NCBI GenBank assembly: GCA_963556255.1
Contig: OY744609.1
Coordinates: forward strand, 17,190,898-17,254,897
Origin: Allolobophora icterica
Taxonomy: Eukaryota > Annelida > Clitellata > Crassiclitellata > Lumbricidae
DNA: 64,000 nucleotides
Direction: 5' to 3'
Shown here piece after piece: positions 36,601 through 44,329 of this stretch. Below the pieces are notes generated by a model. The model was given only the letters and a program-made list of their open reading frames with translations. It did not search any database and was not told where the DNA came from. Position 1 is the first letter of the stretch. Each line of letters begins with the position of its first letter. Both the position numbers and the translations under genes were made by a program.

Positions 36601-39600
36601 TTTCTCAAGGGTATTTAGCATTGTTAAATATTACTAAGTATTGTTAAATTTTACTAAGTTAGTGTTCCACTTGTTTGGTTTCGATTCTCTGCACTCAATG
36701 TGACTGATAAAACTGATGCTCAGTCTTGTTCGGAGGAGATTGGACTACTGCAATTCGCTGCACTTGATGATCTTTGTGACCCCGCTCTGACAGAAAGCAG
36801 ATGCCAGTCATTAACAGATATTGTTAGTCATATGTTACTCAATTAATTAGTATTTCAGTTAATATTTGCTTTGTAGACTGAATGGTTTCTAGTGTCACTC
36901 ATTCTGTGAACAATTAAGGACACTGAAATCCGGTTGCCAGAGCCGTTATTTCAGCTATGCGTTGTATTGTATGTCGAAAAGCTGGGCCACCTATTCCACT
37001 GCAGACCACGTCTACATTGGTCCATCTGATGCCTGTACTTCTGAAAATGCAGCTGATCTGGTTAGATGGATTGAGATTGAAATTAGATGCAATTGTTACT
37101 CTGGTCTAGGTAATGCTCGTATTTATGAGGTGTTTATTCTCCTGGATCTGCCTCTTGGTCTGGTCAGACCGACCCTTGGAATTGATTGGACTGTGAATCT
37201 GCTTCGGAGTGCCACCAAGGTTTTGTATTGTGACCTAGTTTATTGGTTGGGAGGTATAGGTAATTGACGTGGATGCCCTAATTGCTAATGTACCACTGGA
37301 TGGTGTTGTTGCTGGATGGATGGGCTGAATGAAAGAACGATTTACTGGGTAAGCTGTTGTCAGTTGTGATGCCATTCAAAATGTACCAAAGTCCTTTCCA
37401 TATCTAAAAAAAATGCAGTTGTTTGCATAAGCTATGATTTCAGCGTGCTCTGTGCTTTCTGGGGGTGCTCGATGATGTAGAGGTCGGAGTTTCAAATCCC
37501 CGCTAGGGCAGAAATTTGGTTTGAGATTTCTGCTCCACCTGCACCCCCTAACCATCTCGGCTATAATGAGCACGCTGACCATACACTGTTGGTGGGAAGA
37601 TGAGACGGCAAAGGAGAGGACTGGCCACCCGCCCTCATATGCCGTGGCAAAGAAAAATGAAGTCGCTAACACTTCATACCCATGGCTGCCTCAGGGGTAG
37701 CTTAAGGGACTACTATTCTTCTTCTGTGCTAGCTATAGCGTGCTGTTGATGTATACAATTGGCAGTCAAAACATTACTTCAATGCAGCGTCACTAGTAAT
37801 TTATGCTGTATTATGTGAAAGGCGGCCACTTGAAAGGCAAATGACTGGACTGGGACGTATTTTGTTCAGATGCACTGAAAACTTTGGCCTCATTTCGTTT
37901 GTCCTGGGAATAAAAACAAGAGCTTTACCAGTTTATGACTCTTGGCGAAGCAAGGCTTGGCTTTTGTATTTGCCATGGCTTTTGTGTGTGCGATGGCTTT
38001 TGTGTTTGCCATGGCTTTTGTGTTTGCAGTAACTGTTTATACAGCAATCCCAAAACACCCATGTTGCTTTCCCAGCCAGGAATGTGGCTGAGTTGTTATG
38101 TGCTTGTAGAATAGGCTAGACTGGATGGATGATTGGTGGATGGGTGGAACAATGGTTGGCTGTATAATGGAAGGATAATGGGTTTGAATGGATGGATGGA
38201 TGGGCGAATGAATGCATTAATGGTTGGGTGGATGTATAGATGGGTGTATGGATGGATGGATGGATGGAACAATGGTTGGTTGTATAATGGATGGGTATTG
38301 GGTTTGGATGGATAGATGGATGGATGGGTTGAGTTGTTGGATGGATGTTTAGATGGATTCATTTATTTAGAAATTTAATATAGTGCACCTTCAAGAAACC
38401 TACTCTCAAGAGCTCCCAGCCCAGCCACGGCAACAGAGATTAGACTTGAGCAGCTGGTAAAAAGCAGACGTGTTACGAGTGGGGAGTAGGTGAATCTCTA
38501 ATGGTAGACCATTCCAAATGGAGGGCCCAGCAATAGAGAAAGCCCAGCGTTGCCTAATTGTGGAACGAGCCCAGGGACTGTGATTGTGAGTAGATGAATG
38601 GATGGAAGAGTAGGTGGGTTGAGATGAATGAATGGATGGAATTGGTGGGTGGAAGTAGGGATTAAGGACACAGTGGATGAATGTGTAGATTTATGTATTT
38701 TGGCTGCAGGTGGAATAGTGATAAAATGGTTTGAATAAAATAAATAATCATATGCTCACTTTTCTATGTAATTAGTTTATTCCACAAATCTCTCCAGTGC
38801 ACCAGGACATGCTGAATGGTCATGTGTTACATGATTGGCCATAATGAATGGTAAGGTGTTACATGATTGGCCATGCTGACTGGTATGGTGTTACATGATT
38901 GGCCATGCTGAATGGTCATGTGTTACATGATTGGCCATAATGAATGGTAAGATGTTACATGATTGGCCATGCTGAATGGTCATGTGTTACATGATTGGCC
39001 ATGCTGAATGGTAAGATGCTACATGATTGGCCATGCTGACTGGTATGGTGTTACATGATTGGCCATGCTGTATGGTCATGTGTTACATGATTGGCCAGTA
39101 ACGGAACAAATCAGCAGCCAAGTAAACAACAGGTCTAAACTGTTAAAGGATTAACCACATTTTTAGTATTGGGTGCAAAATGTAGTAATTTACTAGCAAA
39201 AAAGTAGTTGACCAATATGTATACTTACTACTGGTACATTCTTTATTTATGCTCACTCAGTAATGACTCTAGTTTGGCAACTTTTGTTTTGAATTGCAAT
39301 GCGTAACTGACAAATACTTCAAATTATAGTGTTTATTTAACTGTAATGGAAGATGTTTCTGTTCAATTGGAAAATTTGAATTGTAATGGTATCAGGAATG
39401 AATGTGTGAATGTGTTCGATCTATAAAATCTAGCACTGTTGTCGTAATATGTGGGGCCTAAGTTGTACAGTGGACCTTTTGTGTTATGCTAATTTGAACT
39501 GTGGGAGCCATATTAATTGCCACATTATAACATGGTTGCTTAGGTGGTCACTCTTTGAAGCTGATATAAATTTGGGACTTATGTCCCCGACTGTGATCAA

Positions 39601-42600
39601 CATGGGACAGACCGTAACATTCGTGGATTTTATAAAGAGGAATGGGTGAATTAGTAATTGAGATCATGAACTGAAATTGTAATTCCAGGTTGCTTTGTAG
39701 GTGTGCGGGTCGACAGAGTTCGTGGGGGTCGACAGAAATACAAGCGTAGCAACGACTCGGCTATGCTCACAGTAACACAATCACCTCAGGTGAAGAAGCC
39801 AACCATTTTCAGCGGTAGGTTGTCTTTCGATTCCCACCCTCTGGAAGCCAACCATGTTCTAATACCTAGCCACGGACCCCGGGTATAGAAGGCGAAGACC
39901 TAGCGCATATGTGTGTATTTATGTGCATATTTCCCTCTGTCAGCTACTTAGCCTCATGCTCCTGCTTAGTTACTTCGTGGGGTCAATGTATTGTGTGACA
40001 ATTATAATAGTAATTAATTAATGCAAATTAGTGCAGTGCCTTGTCAAGAGAAACTCGTCAGAATTCTTGTCGATGTCAGAACATAAAACTACGATCAGAG
40101 AATGGCTTTCGAGCACTTACTAAGAAGAGTTTACTGGGCCAAATATTTGTGGGTACTGCATTCCTGACAGGTAGAAATGGTGCGTATAAATGTCGGCTTA
40201 TATTACACTATGTCCCATTCGCTGATATTCATTCATCCATTCATTTGCTCAGTAAATTTATGTGGCATGTTTTGCAGCAGCACTCCCAACAGAGCCTTTT
40301 GGCAAGACAGTTTTCAAGCAATGTCCCTATTAATAAAATGTAGCTCTGTCTGGAGGAAAGTCCATTCAAATTGGATGACCCAGTCACCTGGAAGGCCCAA
40401 CATTGCATTATCGAAGTGTGTGCCACAGTCTTGAAATCATGAGTGCTGCTTGCTTCTTCTACTGGGAGCACTGCTGATTAGGCATCTTAAAAAGGGGTGC
40501 TACATAAGTGTTCTGAATGAATGAATGAATGAATGAATGAATGAATGAATGGCTCTAGCAACAGAATTCCTGGGTCCCTAGTTGTAAACTGGTGGCAAAA
40601 CAACTCTGTTTTGGAAAGAAAATAATTCCACCCTTAGGATGTGACCATTTATAAACCACGATGTTCACGATGAGGATGCAAATCAACATCCTCACATCCA
40701 GAGGTGCCGTGACGTATGCCTTGACCAATGTAGCTAACCCATGCATACAAGGCCTCACCCTAAAATGCAGTTCTAAATCTTTCAAAGACTGCAAAACTGT
40801 CCCAGTTGTAGTATTCCAAGACCCTGTTTTTATGCATCAGAATCCCTTCTGGCTACTACATTTATGCAAAGAAGGTCCTCCTGTTCTGTTGTGTCAGAAC
40901 CGTGTACAAATATAAAGCTTTCAAAATGACAGATTCTGCCCAAATGTGTACTGAGATCATGTTTATGCGTAGTTAATGACTTTTGTTAAAACTGAATGTA
41001 TTTATGCTTTAGAAAATAAGATGATTGCTTCGCTATTGGCGATTGAACCGGAGAAGGTATTCGCCATGCCAAACGACACACTGGCGGATGACGAATACAA
41101 GCTAATGCTGACGCTATCCGACTTGGCTGACAGGGAACTCGTTGCAACAATTGGCTGGGCCAAACAAGTACCAGGTCTCTGGCTTTCAGTTATCTTGCTT
41201 TGAAGCATCGCAAGTACATTAATAAGTACACTTTATGCAGAACCTGGGAGGCGGCCTGGGAGGTGAATGTCAGATTGTGTCCTGATTATGCTCATTTTTC
41301 AGGAATGCCAAGCTTCAGCGTTTAAAATAGCCCTACTTACATCGAAGATAAGAAGCAAGGCTACCTGACCCTGATCAACGCCGCCACCCTCACCCACCCA
41401 CCCAAAACATAGGATCTGTACTTCGTGTGTGCCCATTCAAATGGGCAGCCATAGTGAAGGATGTATGCATATGTATGTATGTAAGTATGCAAGCTTGTAA
41501 GTATCAGTGTAAGTATGCATCAATGTATGTGTGTATGTATGCATGCGCCTGTCATATGGTCCTCAAGTAATAGATGTGTCTAAAATAGACTCTGGAGTGG
41601 CACTAGTTGATTGTTTCAGAACAGATAGTTGCATTCGCAAGCAGTGTTGGTTTGAGATGGGCTTTTAAACCAAGTCAAAAGACCCAACTTTCCTCGAATG
41701 TCTGGTTGTCTGACACTTAAGCCAAAAGAGCTTTCATACTGTTTATAGAGACACATTATAGAATCTGTTATGCCTTTGTAATATAGGACACTAAAGAAGA
41801 GATGAGCAGTTCCTTAAGATAACCCCAAAGGCAGAAATGTGTATAATGTGTTAGCAACTTCATTTTTCTCAGCCTTGGCATTTGAGGGCTTGTGACTACT
41901 GCTCTCCGACAATGCTTGATCTTAGGCAATCATGGGGTCAATGTTTTATGTGGCAATTATAATTGTAAGCAGATTTGTCCAATATCAGGCTTTATCCACA
42001 AACAATGTGTATAATTATGGTCGGTGTATCTGATACATATATCTTGAAACATCTTTCAGTCCTGACAGGGATTGAACTCCGAACCTCTGGAATGGCAGTC
42101 CAGCTGATTAATCACTAGATATATCCTGTGCTCCTTATATATGACATAATTAGGAGTATTGTATATCTATCATGGTATATAATTTATTATGTATTATCTG
42201 GAAGTACCTAACCATAGCACAGGTCCACTGTCTCCTTTACGTGACATGAAAGTCAATAAATTTCAGCTCTGCGTCTTGTGGGTATCCATTTATGATATTT
42301 TGCTACAGTGCAAAATGGATTATTGGACAAATGGCTCTCTCAGTCAGCTAAATAAATATTTGATAGGTTAACATTAGCAGTGGAGAAGGGACTGTGTCTG
42401 ACGCATGTCGATGAATTTAATCGTTGGCATCCATGTTGGAGTTCATAAGTATAAAAAGAACTCTGTGGGTGAGAATGTTGAAAGAAGGCACAAATTGTTT
42501 GTGCCAGATTACTGCATAATTTTATTGTAAATCTGTATTTATGCAGTGCAACATGTGAATGACCTGTACATGTAAGTCACATAGAAAATTTAAAAAAATT

Positions 42601-44212
42601 TCTGGTGAAGCTGGATTCAAACTAGATATTTCCTAGGAGGCCAAAGCATTGCAATTCCAAGTGACCAGGTTTCAATGATAATCCATATTGCCGTCCTAGA
42701 CTGCTTTATTCTGATACTGGTCTATTGCTAGCAATGGAGAAGGGACTGGAGAAGGGACTGGTTCAGTACAATTGTGGGATCACTTGTTTTAGTTGCTATG
42801 CCCCTTGTATTTAGAATTATCTGCCATGAAATGTCCAACTTGCCAACTCAGTACCATAATTTAAATTGCTTGTCAAAGTTGTCAAGACCAACTATTTTAC
42901 TCTGGCCAATTTATGGCTCCGTCTTGGTCCATAGTGAACAGTCATATGCACCTGTTGTTCAGACTGACTGCCTATATGTAAAAAGTGCTTTTATAAATAT
43001 ATTGCCATGCTTGCTTTACTCTTGCGCCTATTCTGCTTGTTCAGGTTTTATAAATCTTCACCTGCCGGACCAGATGAACCTGTTGCAGAGCACATGGCTT
43101 GAGATAATACTCTTCAACCTTTCTTTCCGTTCAACGCCCTATACAGGCATCATGGTCTATGCCGATGACTTCAAATGTTCCATCGAAGACTCGTCAAAGT
43201 TCAGCACGCCAACGGAACTTGACCTTATAAGTCGGAAGCTGAGCAAGAAGATGTCTGACCTTGCCGTAACAAAGGAGGAATACATCCTCCTGAAGACAAT
43301 GCTACTTCTTAATCCAGGTAAACGAAATGTTCAGGATGAACTGCTGTTCGTTATAATTAGATGCAAATTGCCTAACACTGAGATAACCAGAGACTCTGAG
43401 CGTTTTGTTACCTGTTAACTTTGGACAGGAATCCAGTGGTTGACCTCTACGTGTGTTTATCTGAGCGTGCTGCTGGTGACTCAATCTTTCACTTGCTGGT
43501 GAAATTTTTCTTCTTGATTATGTTTAACATCATTTTGGCTAGCATAGAGCATGACTCTGATGAAGTTTCTTGAAAAGGCACAATATAAATTTAAAATTAC
43601 AATTGCAGGATAAACTTGGATTTAACGACAACAAGTTCTGAGGATTTCTTCCTCTTTGGCACAAGTATCTGAGAACAGGAAATGAATATATTCCTCTCCT
43701 TACTGATCTGTGAAATATGTGTGCATGGATGTGTTTGACACTTAATATAGCACCTAAGTACCTCACAAAACTCTTTGAAGACTTGTCTTTAGTTCTGTTC
43801 AAAGCTGCTGCATAAATTTTGTAATTATTATCACCAATCACCAAGGTCAGTGACAGCTTTGACTCAATTATGCAGTGATTTGAATGTGTGGCATAAATAA
43901 TCAGAAGTTATGTAGCATAGAATTTCCTTTAATGTTGCAGTACTTTCTGTTGCCATTTTGCTCACAGACGTTAATGTCAAGAATCCAGAAATGGTGCAGC
44001 AACTCCGTGAACGTATGCAAGATGCCTTGCTGGATTACGAGACCGCTCGGGGGCAGTCAAGCCATAGACGCATGTGCAACCTACTGTTCCTCTTTCCGCT
44101 ATTGATGCACGAAAAGATACTTGCACGCGAGTTCTGGCTCAATGTTAAGAAGAGCGGGCGAGTCGTACTGCACAAACTTCTGAGCGAAATGCTCGACTTC
44201 ATGTACACATAA
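19815..44212 (+). CDS. ERR: Estrogen-related receptor (NR3B nuclear receptor), six coding exons, 430 aa
   Basis: Join of 19815-20196, 28092-28208, 39701-39814, 41013-41174, 43045-43317 and 43968-44212. All introns are GT-AG and all junctions are phase 1, giving 1293 nt with TAA. ERRs are orphan receptors that bind TNAAGGTCA elements as monomers or dimers and drive energy-metabolism genes with PGC-1 type coactivators. Seen here: an acidic N-terminus (1-97); C4 zinc fingers with Cys 98, 101, 115, 118 and 134, 140, 150, 153; P-box EACKA (116-120), the ERR type rather than EGCKA of estrogen receptors; the extension [16 protein letters not shown] (167-182); an LBD from about 206 with [20 protein letters not shown]; and an AF-2 core LLSEML (420-425). 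Length is normal for ERR. Untranslated 5' exons were not identified. The LBD looks rather divergent from vertebrate ERRs, and finger 1 has SD and GLHYG where GD and GYHYG are usual. Confidence 0.95.
20354..20576 (+). mobile_element. tRNA-derived SINE, 5'-truncated
   Basis: It shares with 37448-37725 the ordered words AATTTGGTTTGAGATTTCTG, GCTGTAATGAG, CTGACCATACACTGGTGG, GGAAGATGAGACGGCAAAGG and GAAGTCGCTAACACTTATAC, ending in CTTCTTCTGC. The tRNA head is missing in this copy. It lies in ERR intron 1. Confidence 0.75.
20580..21095. other. ERR: ERR intron 1, unannotated stretch
   Basis: No repeat or exon was recognised; short open frames here show no receptor-like sequence. Confidence 0.4.
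21098..21180. repeat. Tandem duplication, about 40-bp unit
   Basis: The word AACTTGGCATCATTTAGG with its flanks TTCTCAAC and AGTGTAG occurs twice in a row. Confidence 0.7.
21485..21550 (-). mobile_element. LINE tail fragment with (AAGT)n
   Basis: AAGTAAGTAAG followed by TATTCTTTATTAAGAAGCGC looks like an inverted LINE 3' end (GGCGC-TTTATAT type with a tetranucleotide tail). It abuts the TIR element that starts at 21564. Confidence 0.35.
21784..21925. repeat. Tandem duplication, about 73-bp unit
   Basis: The block TAATTAGAGCAACGAGATGC through GGGAAGGACTTAGGT occurs twice with a few substitutions (GATCTGC against GACCTGC), and a third copy begins and breaks off at TAATTAGAGCAAA. Confidence 0.85.
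22264..22925. repeat. (CATA)n microsatellite, about 660 bp
   Basis: Imperfect CATACATACATA with GCATACATGTATGC variants. The many open frames on both strands (Tyr-Met-Cys-Val or Ile-His-Thr-Tyr runs) are repeat artefacts. Confidence 0.95.
23260..24415. other. ERR: ERR intron 1, mostly unannotated
   Basis: It holds a short ACAAGTTATCAT repeat (about 23395-23445) and a partial minus-strand SINE body (23450-23540). An (ACATA)n run lies at about 23575-23600. No exon was recognised. Confidence 0.4.
23445..23545 (-). mobile_element. SINE body fragment, minus strand
   Basis: GGTGACCAGTCCCCTGCTTC, CTGGTCTTCCCACTGACGG and GTGTACTCACTTTGTGGCTG match, inverted, the order of words in the SINE copies at 31405 and 37448 (TCGGCTATAATGAGTACACT, GGGAAGATGAGACGGCAAAG). 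Confidence 0.5.
24420..24725 (+). mobile_element. LINE endonuclease-domain fragment
   Basis: The frame reads [15 protein letters not shown], later [20 protein letters not shown], then after a stop [13 protein letters not shown]. The order GD(F/V)N-H ... LDLV ... SDH is that of the apurinic-like endonuclease of non-LTR retrotransposons (catalytic Asp/Asn and the final SDH). It is interrupted by a TGA and truncated at both ends. Confidence 0.65.
24726..25200 (-). mobile_element. LINE C-terminal fragment with (GAT)n tail, minus strand
   Basis: On the minus strand 25048-24842 reads [17 protein letters not shown] and then [15 protein letters not shown]. This is the common C-terminal end of reverse transcriptase proteins (G-H-x-x-R-M-x-x-x-R-x-P ... 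G-R-P-x-x-R-W). The tail, seen on the plus strand as ATCATCATCATCATCAG at 24734-24750, fits a (GAT)n 3' end. A second tail copy starts near 25263. Confidence 0.65.
25263..25370 (-). mobile_element. Second copy of the ATCATCA-GTTCCTGA LINE tail
   Basis: ATCATTATCAGTTCCTGATG then CCAGCCATTTGGCAGTG repeats the sequence at 24734-24775 with small changes. Confidence 0.6.
25400..26320. other. ERR: ERR intron 1, unannotated
   Basis: AT-rich intron with short TATTATTATT runs near 25750. Nothing else was recognised. Confidence 0.4.
26325..26560 (-). mobile_element. tRNA-derived SINE, degraded, minus strand
   Basis: CTGATCTTCCACTGACAG and GGGAGTTGAACCACTGATTA follow the inverted SINE word order; GGGAGTTGAACC is an inverted B box. 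Confidence 0.5.
26920..27195 (-). mobile_element. tRNA-derived SINE, near full length, minus strand
   Basis: Read on the minus strand from 27195: GGTGCTCTAGTGAAGTGG then TTAGCGTGCTGG (A-box region), GTCGGAGGTTCAAATCCCC (B box), then the body shared with 31405-31620 and 37448-37725, ending in AGTCGTTAACACTTCATACT and the CTTCTTCTTCTT tail. Pol III boxes and body order identify one SINE family. Confidence 0.8.
27242..27810. mobile_element. Mariner/pogo-like MITE, 569 bp, TA-flanked
   Basis: The ends are CAGTGGATGCCGCTAAGTGC and, inverted, CAGTCGAGGGCACATATGC; both sides are flanked by TA (27240-27241 and 27811-27812). A TA duplication with CAGT-G ends suits Tc1/mariner/pogo-type elements. The words TATGCACATAA recur in both halves. 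There is no transposase. Confidence 0.65.
28092..28208 (+). CDS. ERR: ERR coding exon 2: second zinc finger
   Basis: The acceptor CTTGTTGCAG ends at 28091 and the donor GTACTG starts at 28209; the exon is 117 nt. It encodes [20 protein letters not shown] and [18 protein letters not shown] with the four Cys of finger 2 (134, 140, 150, 153), and continues the split Gly at both ends. The sequence is almost unchanged from vertebrate ERRs, which fixes the subfamily. Confidence 0.96.
28245..28420. repeat. (GT)n / (GCGT)n microsatellite
   Basis: A GTGTGTGT run grades into GCGTGCGTGCGT and GTATGTGCGT variants and starts only about 40 bases after the exon 2 donor. Open frames of Cys-Val repeats are artefacts. 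Confidence 0.95.
28421..29395. other. ERR: ERR intron 2, low-complexity G/T- and A/G-rich stretch
   Basis: Loose GGTGATCTGTG-type words repeat irregularly at 28430-28770. GACAGAGACAGAAAGAGAAG-type purine runs occur near 28900-28970. No exon is present. Confidence 0.4.
29400..29652 (+). mobile_element. LINE 3' end with (AATTAC)n tail
   Basis: [19 protein letters not shown] and [10 protein letters not shown] match the C-terminal LINE block. The end reads AAAGTACTATATAAATTTGC followed by AATTACAATTAC. Confidence 0.75.
30028..30066. repeat. (GTCT)n microsatellite
   Basis: CTGTCTGTCTGTCTGTCTG, a simple tetranucleotide run in ERR intron 2. Confidence 0.9.
30375..30740. repeat. (TTA)n microsatellite region
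   Basis: Imperfect TATTATTATTATTATT, densest at 30600-30690, with a short GTTGTTGTT insert. A minus-strand LINE tail (revcomp GGCACTATATATATTCTCG) lies in its middle at 30531-30566. Confidence 0.92.
30745..30910 (-). mobile_element. Retroposon 3' fragment, minus strand, CCTATGGTGGAT family
   Basis: It shares CAGGT(T/C)AA(C/T)ATCCAGA, CTATGGTGGAT and AGTTAAGTTGAG-like words with 58690-58860, where the segment is joined to an inverted GGCGCTATAAATTT LINE end. This suggests LINE 3' UTR. Confidence 0.5.
31405..31620 (+). mobile_element. tRNA-derived SINE, full head
   Basis: The A-box region AGCCTAGTGGTTAGACTGC and B box GGTTCAAATCC stand 40 bases apart, followed by CAGGGCAGAGATTTCTGATC, TCGGCTATAATGAGTACACT and GAAGTCTTTAATATTTC. 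This is the clearest Pol III promoter of the family. There is no tRNA cloverleaf 3' half. Confidence 0.82.
31625..33160. other. ERR: ERR intron 2, unannotated
   Basis: A CTTCCTCTTCTTCCTCC run lies at about 31660-31705. No exon or further repeat was recognised; open frames here show no domain. Confidence 0.4.
34006..35162 (+). mobile_element. hAT element with transposase C-terminal remnant, nested
   Basis: The ends are CAGAGGCGCGTTTACCTGTA and the inverted CAGAGGCGCGTTTACAGATA; the flanks ACAACAAG (33998-34005) and ACAACAAG (35163-35170) are a perfect 8-bp duplication. It carries the transposase fragment at 34414-34686 on the plus strand. Most of the transposase is deleted, so it cannot move itself. 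Confidence 0.9.
34414..34686 (+). pseudogene. hAT transposase C-terminal dimerisation fragment
   Basis: A frame of 90 codons reads [38 protein letters not shown] and [13 protein letters not shown]. This matches the hAT C-terminal family pattern (P-x-S-x-x-x-E-R-x-F-S-x-L-K-x-x-K-x-x-x-R-S ... R-L-x-x-L-x-L). The family's catalytic core, which lies N-terminal to this, is absent, so it is a remnant and not a working enzyme. The KR-type C-terminus and TGA are intact, which suggests that this end of the element is native. Confidence 0.85.
35183..36320. other. ERR: ERR intron 2, unannotated
   Basis: No repeat, exon or conserved peptide was recognised. Confidence 0.35.
36325..36420 (+). mobile_element. 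Retroposon 3' tail fragment (AGCGGGATT type)
   Basis: AGCGGGATTTACATCCC, then TTTCCCTTTGCTGCCC, resembles the tail at 63630-63690 (AGCGGGATCAAGATCCC, CTCTTGTTGCC). It is degraded. Confidence 0.4.
36425..37445. other. ERR: ERR intron 2, unannotated
   Basis: No repeat or exon was recognised in about 1 kb. Confidence 0.35.
37448..37725 (+). mobile_element. tRNA-derived SINE
   Basis: The B box appears as GAGTTTCAAATCCCC at about 37489-37503. It is followed by the full body (AATTTGGTTTGAGATTTCTG, CTGACCATACACTGTTGGTG, GATGAGACGGCAAAGGAGAG) and the CTACTATTCTTCTTCTG tail. The A box is degraded. It is the longest copy of the body in the window. Confidence 0.8.
38110..38360. repeat. (GGAT)n microsatellite
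   Basis: GGATGGATGGATGG with inserts such as AACAATGGTTGG and TATAATGG; a roughly 120-bp block occurs twice. Met-Asp-Gly-Trp and Ile-His-Pro-Ser open frames are artefacts. Confidence 0.9.
38365..38600 (-). mobile_element. LINE 3' end, minus strand
   Basis: Inverted, it reads a G-P-S-I-W-N-G-L-P block (from CCATTCCAAATGGAGGGCCC) and ends in GAAGGTGCACTATATTAAATT, the decayed counterpart of GAGGCGCTATATAAATT of the plus-strand LINEs. Confidence 0.65.
38808..39096. repeat. 32-bp minisatellite, nine copies
   Basis: The unit is CATGCTGAATGGTCATGTG followed by TTACATGATTGGC. Variants CTGAC/ATAATGAA and GTAAG/GTATG alternate, hinting at a two-unit higher order. There is no spacer sequence between units. 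Confidence 0.93.
39100..39690. other. ERR: ERR intron 2 end, unannotated
   Basis: AT-rich intron leading to the exon 3 acceptor. Nothing recognised. Confidence 0.4.
39701..39814 (+). CDS. ERR: ERR coding exon 3: C-terminal extension and hinge
   Basis: The acceptor TGCTTTGTAG ends at 39700 and the donor GTAGGT starts at 39815; the exon is 114 nt. It encodes [15 protein letters not shown], the ERR C-terminal extension whose RGGR motif lies in the minor groove next to the half site, then a short hinge [20 protein letters not shown]. The hinge is not conserved in sequence, as is usual. Confidence 0.95.
40360..40552 (+). mobile_element. LINE 3' end with (GAAT)n tail
   Basis: GGGAGCACTGCTGATTAGG, then AAAGGGGTGCTACATAAGTG and GAATGAATGAATGAAT, lines up base for base with the end of the LINE at 4285-5213 (GGGAGCACCTCTAAGTAGC, GAGGCGCTATATAAATAT, GAATGAATGAAT). 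It lies in ERR intron 3. Confidence 0.7.
41013..41174 (+). CDS. ERR: ERR coding exon 4: start of ligand-binding domain
   Basis: The acceptor TATGCTTTAG ends at 41012 and the donor GTCTCT starts at 41175; the exon is 162 nt. It encodes [18 protein letters not shown], then [20 protein letters not shown] and VPG, covering LBD helices 1 to 3. The Glu of DRELV, which faces the pocket in vertebrate ERRs, is kept. Confidence 0.95.
41175..41790. other. ERR: ERR intron 4, first part, with GTATGTAT-like run
   Basis: TATGCATATGTATGTATG variants lie at about 41460-41550. No other repeat was recognised. Confidence 0.4.
41795..42135 (-). mobile_element. tRNA-derived SINE, interrupted, minus strand
   Basis: The 3' body (TTCCTTAAGATAACCCC, TTAGCAACTTCATTTTTCTC) and the inverted head (GGGATTGAACTCCGAACCTC, GATTAATCACTAGATATATCC) are separated by about 60 unrelated bases. 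The family is the same as at 26920-27195. Confidence 0.65.
42140..43040. other. ERR: ERR intron 4, remainder
   Basis: No repeat or exon was recognised. The open frame from 42774 only becomes receptor sequence after the acceptor at 43041-43044. Confidence 0.4.
43045..43317 (+). CDS. ERR: ERR coding exon 5: ligand-binding domain core
   Basis: The acceptor GCTTGTTCAG ends at 43044 and the donor GTAAAC starts at 43318; the exon is 273 nt. It opens with [20 protein letters not shown], the nuclear-receptor LBD signature around helices 3 to 5, then FRS (Arg kept as in ERR gamma YRS), VYADDFKC and [17 protein letters not shown]. The stretch between VYADD and VTKEEY is weakly conserved against vertebrate ERRs. 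Confidence 0.95.
43440..43607 (+). mobile_element. LINE 3' tail fragment in ERR intron 5
   Basis: CTTGAAAAGGCACAATATAA then ATTTAAAATTACAATTGC is a decayed GAGGCGCTATATAAATTT-ACAATT tail; the upstream part has no readable LINE peptide. Confidence 0.5.
43968..44212 (+). CDS. ERR: ERR coding exon 6: helices 9 to 12 and AF-2
   Basis: The acceptor TTGCTCACAG ends at 43967 and the stop TAA is at 44210-44212. It encodes [50 protein letters not shown] and [16 protein letters not shown]. The AF-2 helix fits hydrophobic-hydrophobic-x-Glu-hydrophobic-hydrophobic (LLSEML), so coactivator binding should be retained. Between helix 11 and AF-2 there is one residue more than in the vertebrate ERR sequences I know. 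Confidence 0.95.
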
Positions 44213-44329
44213 TGCATCGTTGTAATATGCCGTTGTCATCATCCAGGAGAGACCAATTCAGGCAATACTTGCAGACGTTGCAGAAACGATTTGACTGTTT
44301 TTAGCGAGGCCTACTCAGCAGCGATCATG

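Noticed and set aside
38808..39096. Regular 32-bp repeats that could suggest a CRISPR array
   Set aside because: Units are contiguous with no spacers, and the DNA is eukaryotic; it is a minisatellite.
42774..43044. The open frame upstream of ERR exon 5 as extra receptor sequence
   Set aside because: A clear acceptor ends at 43044, and the residues before it do not match any ERR; the phase with exon 4 fits only the shorter exon.
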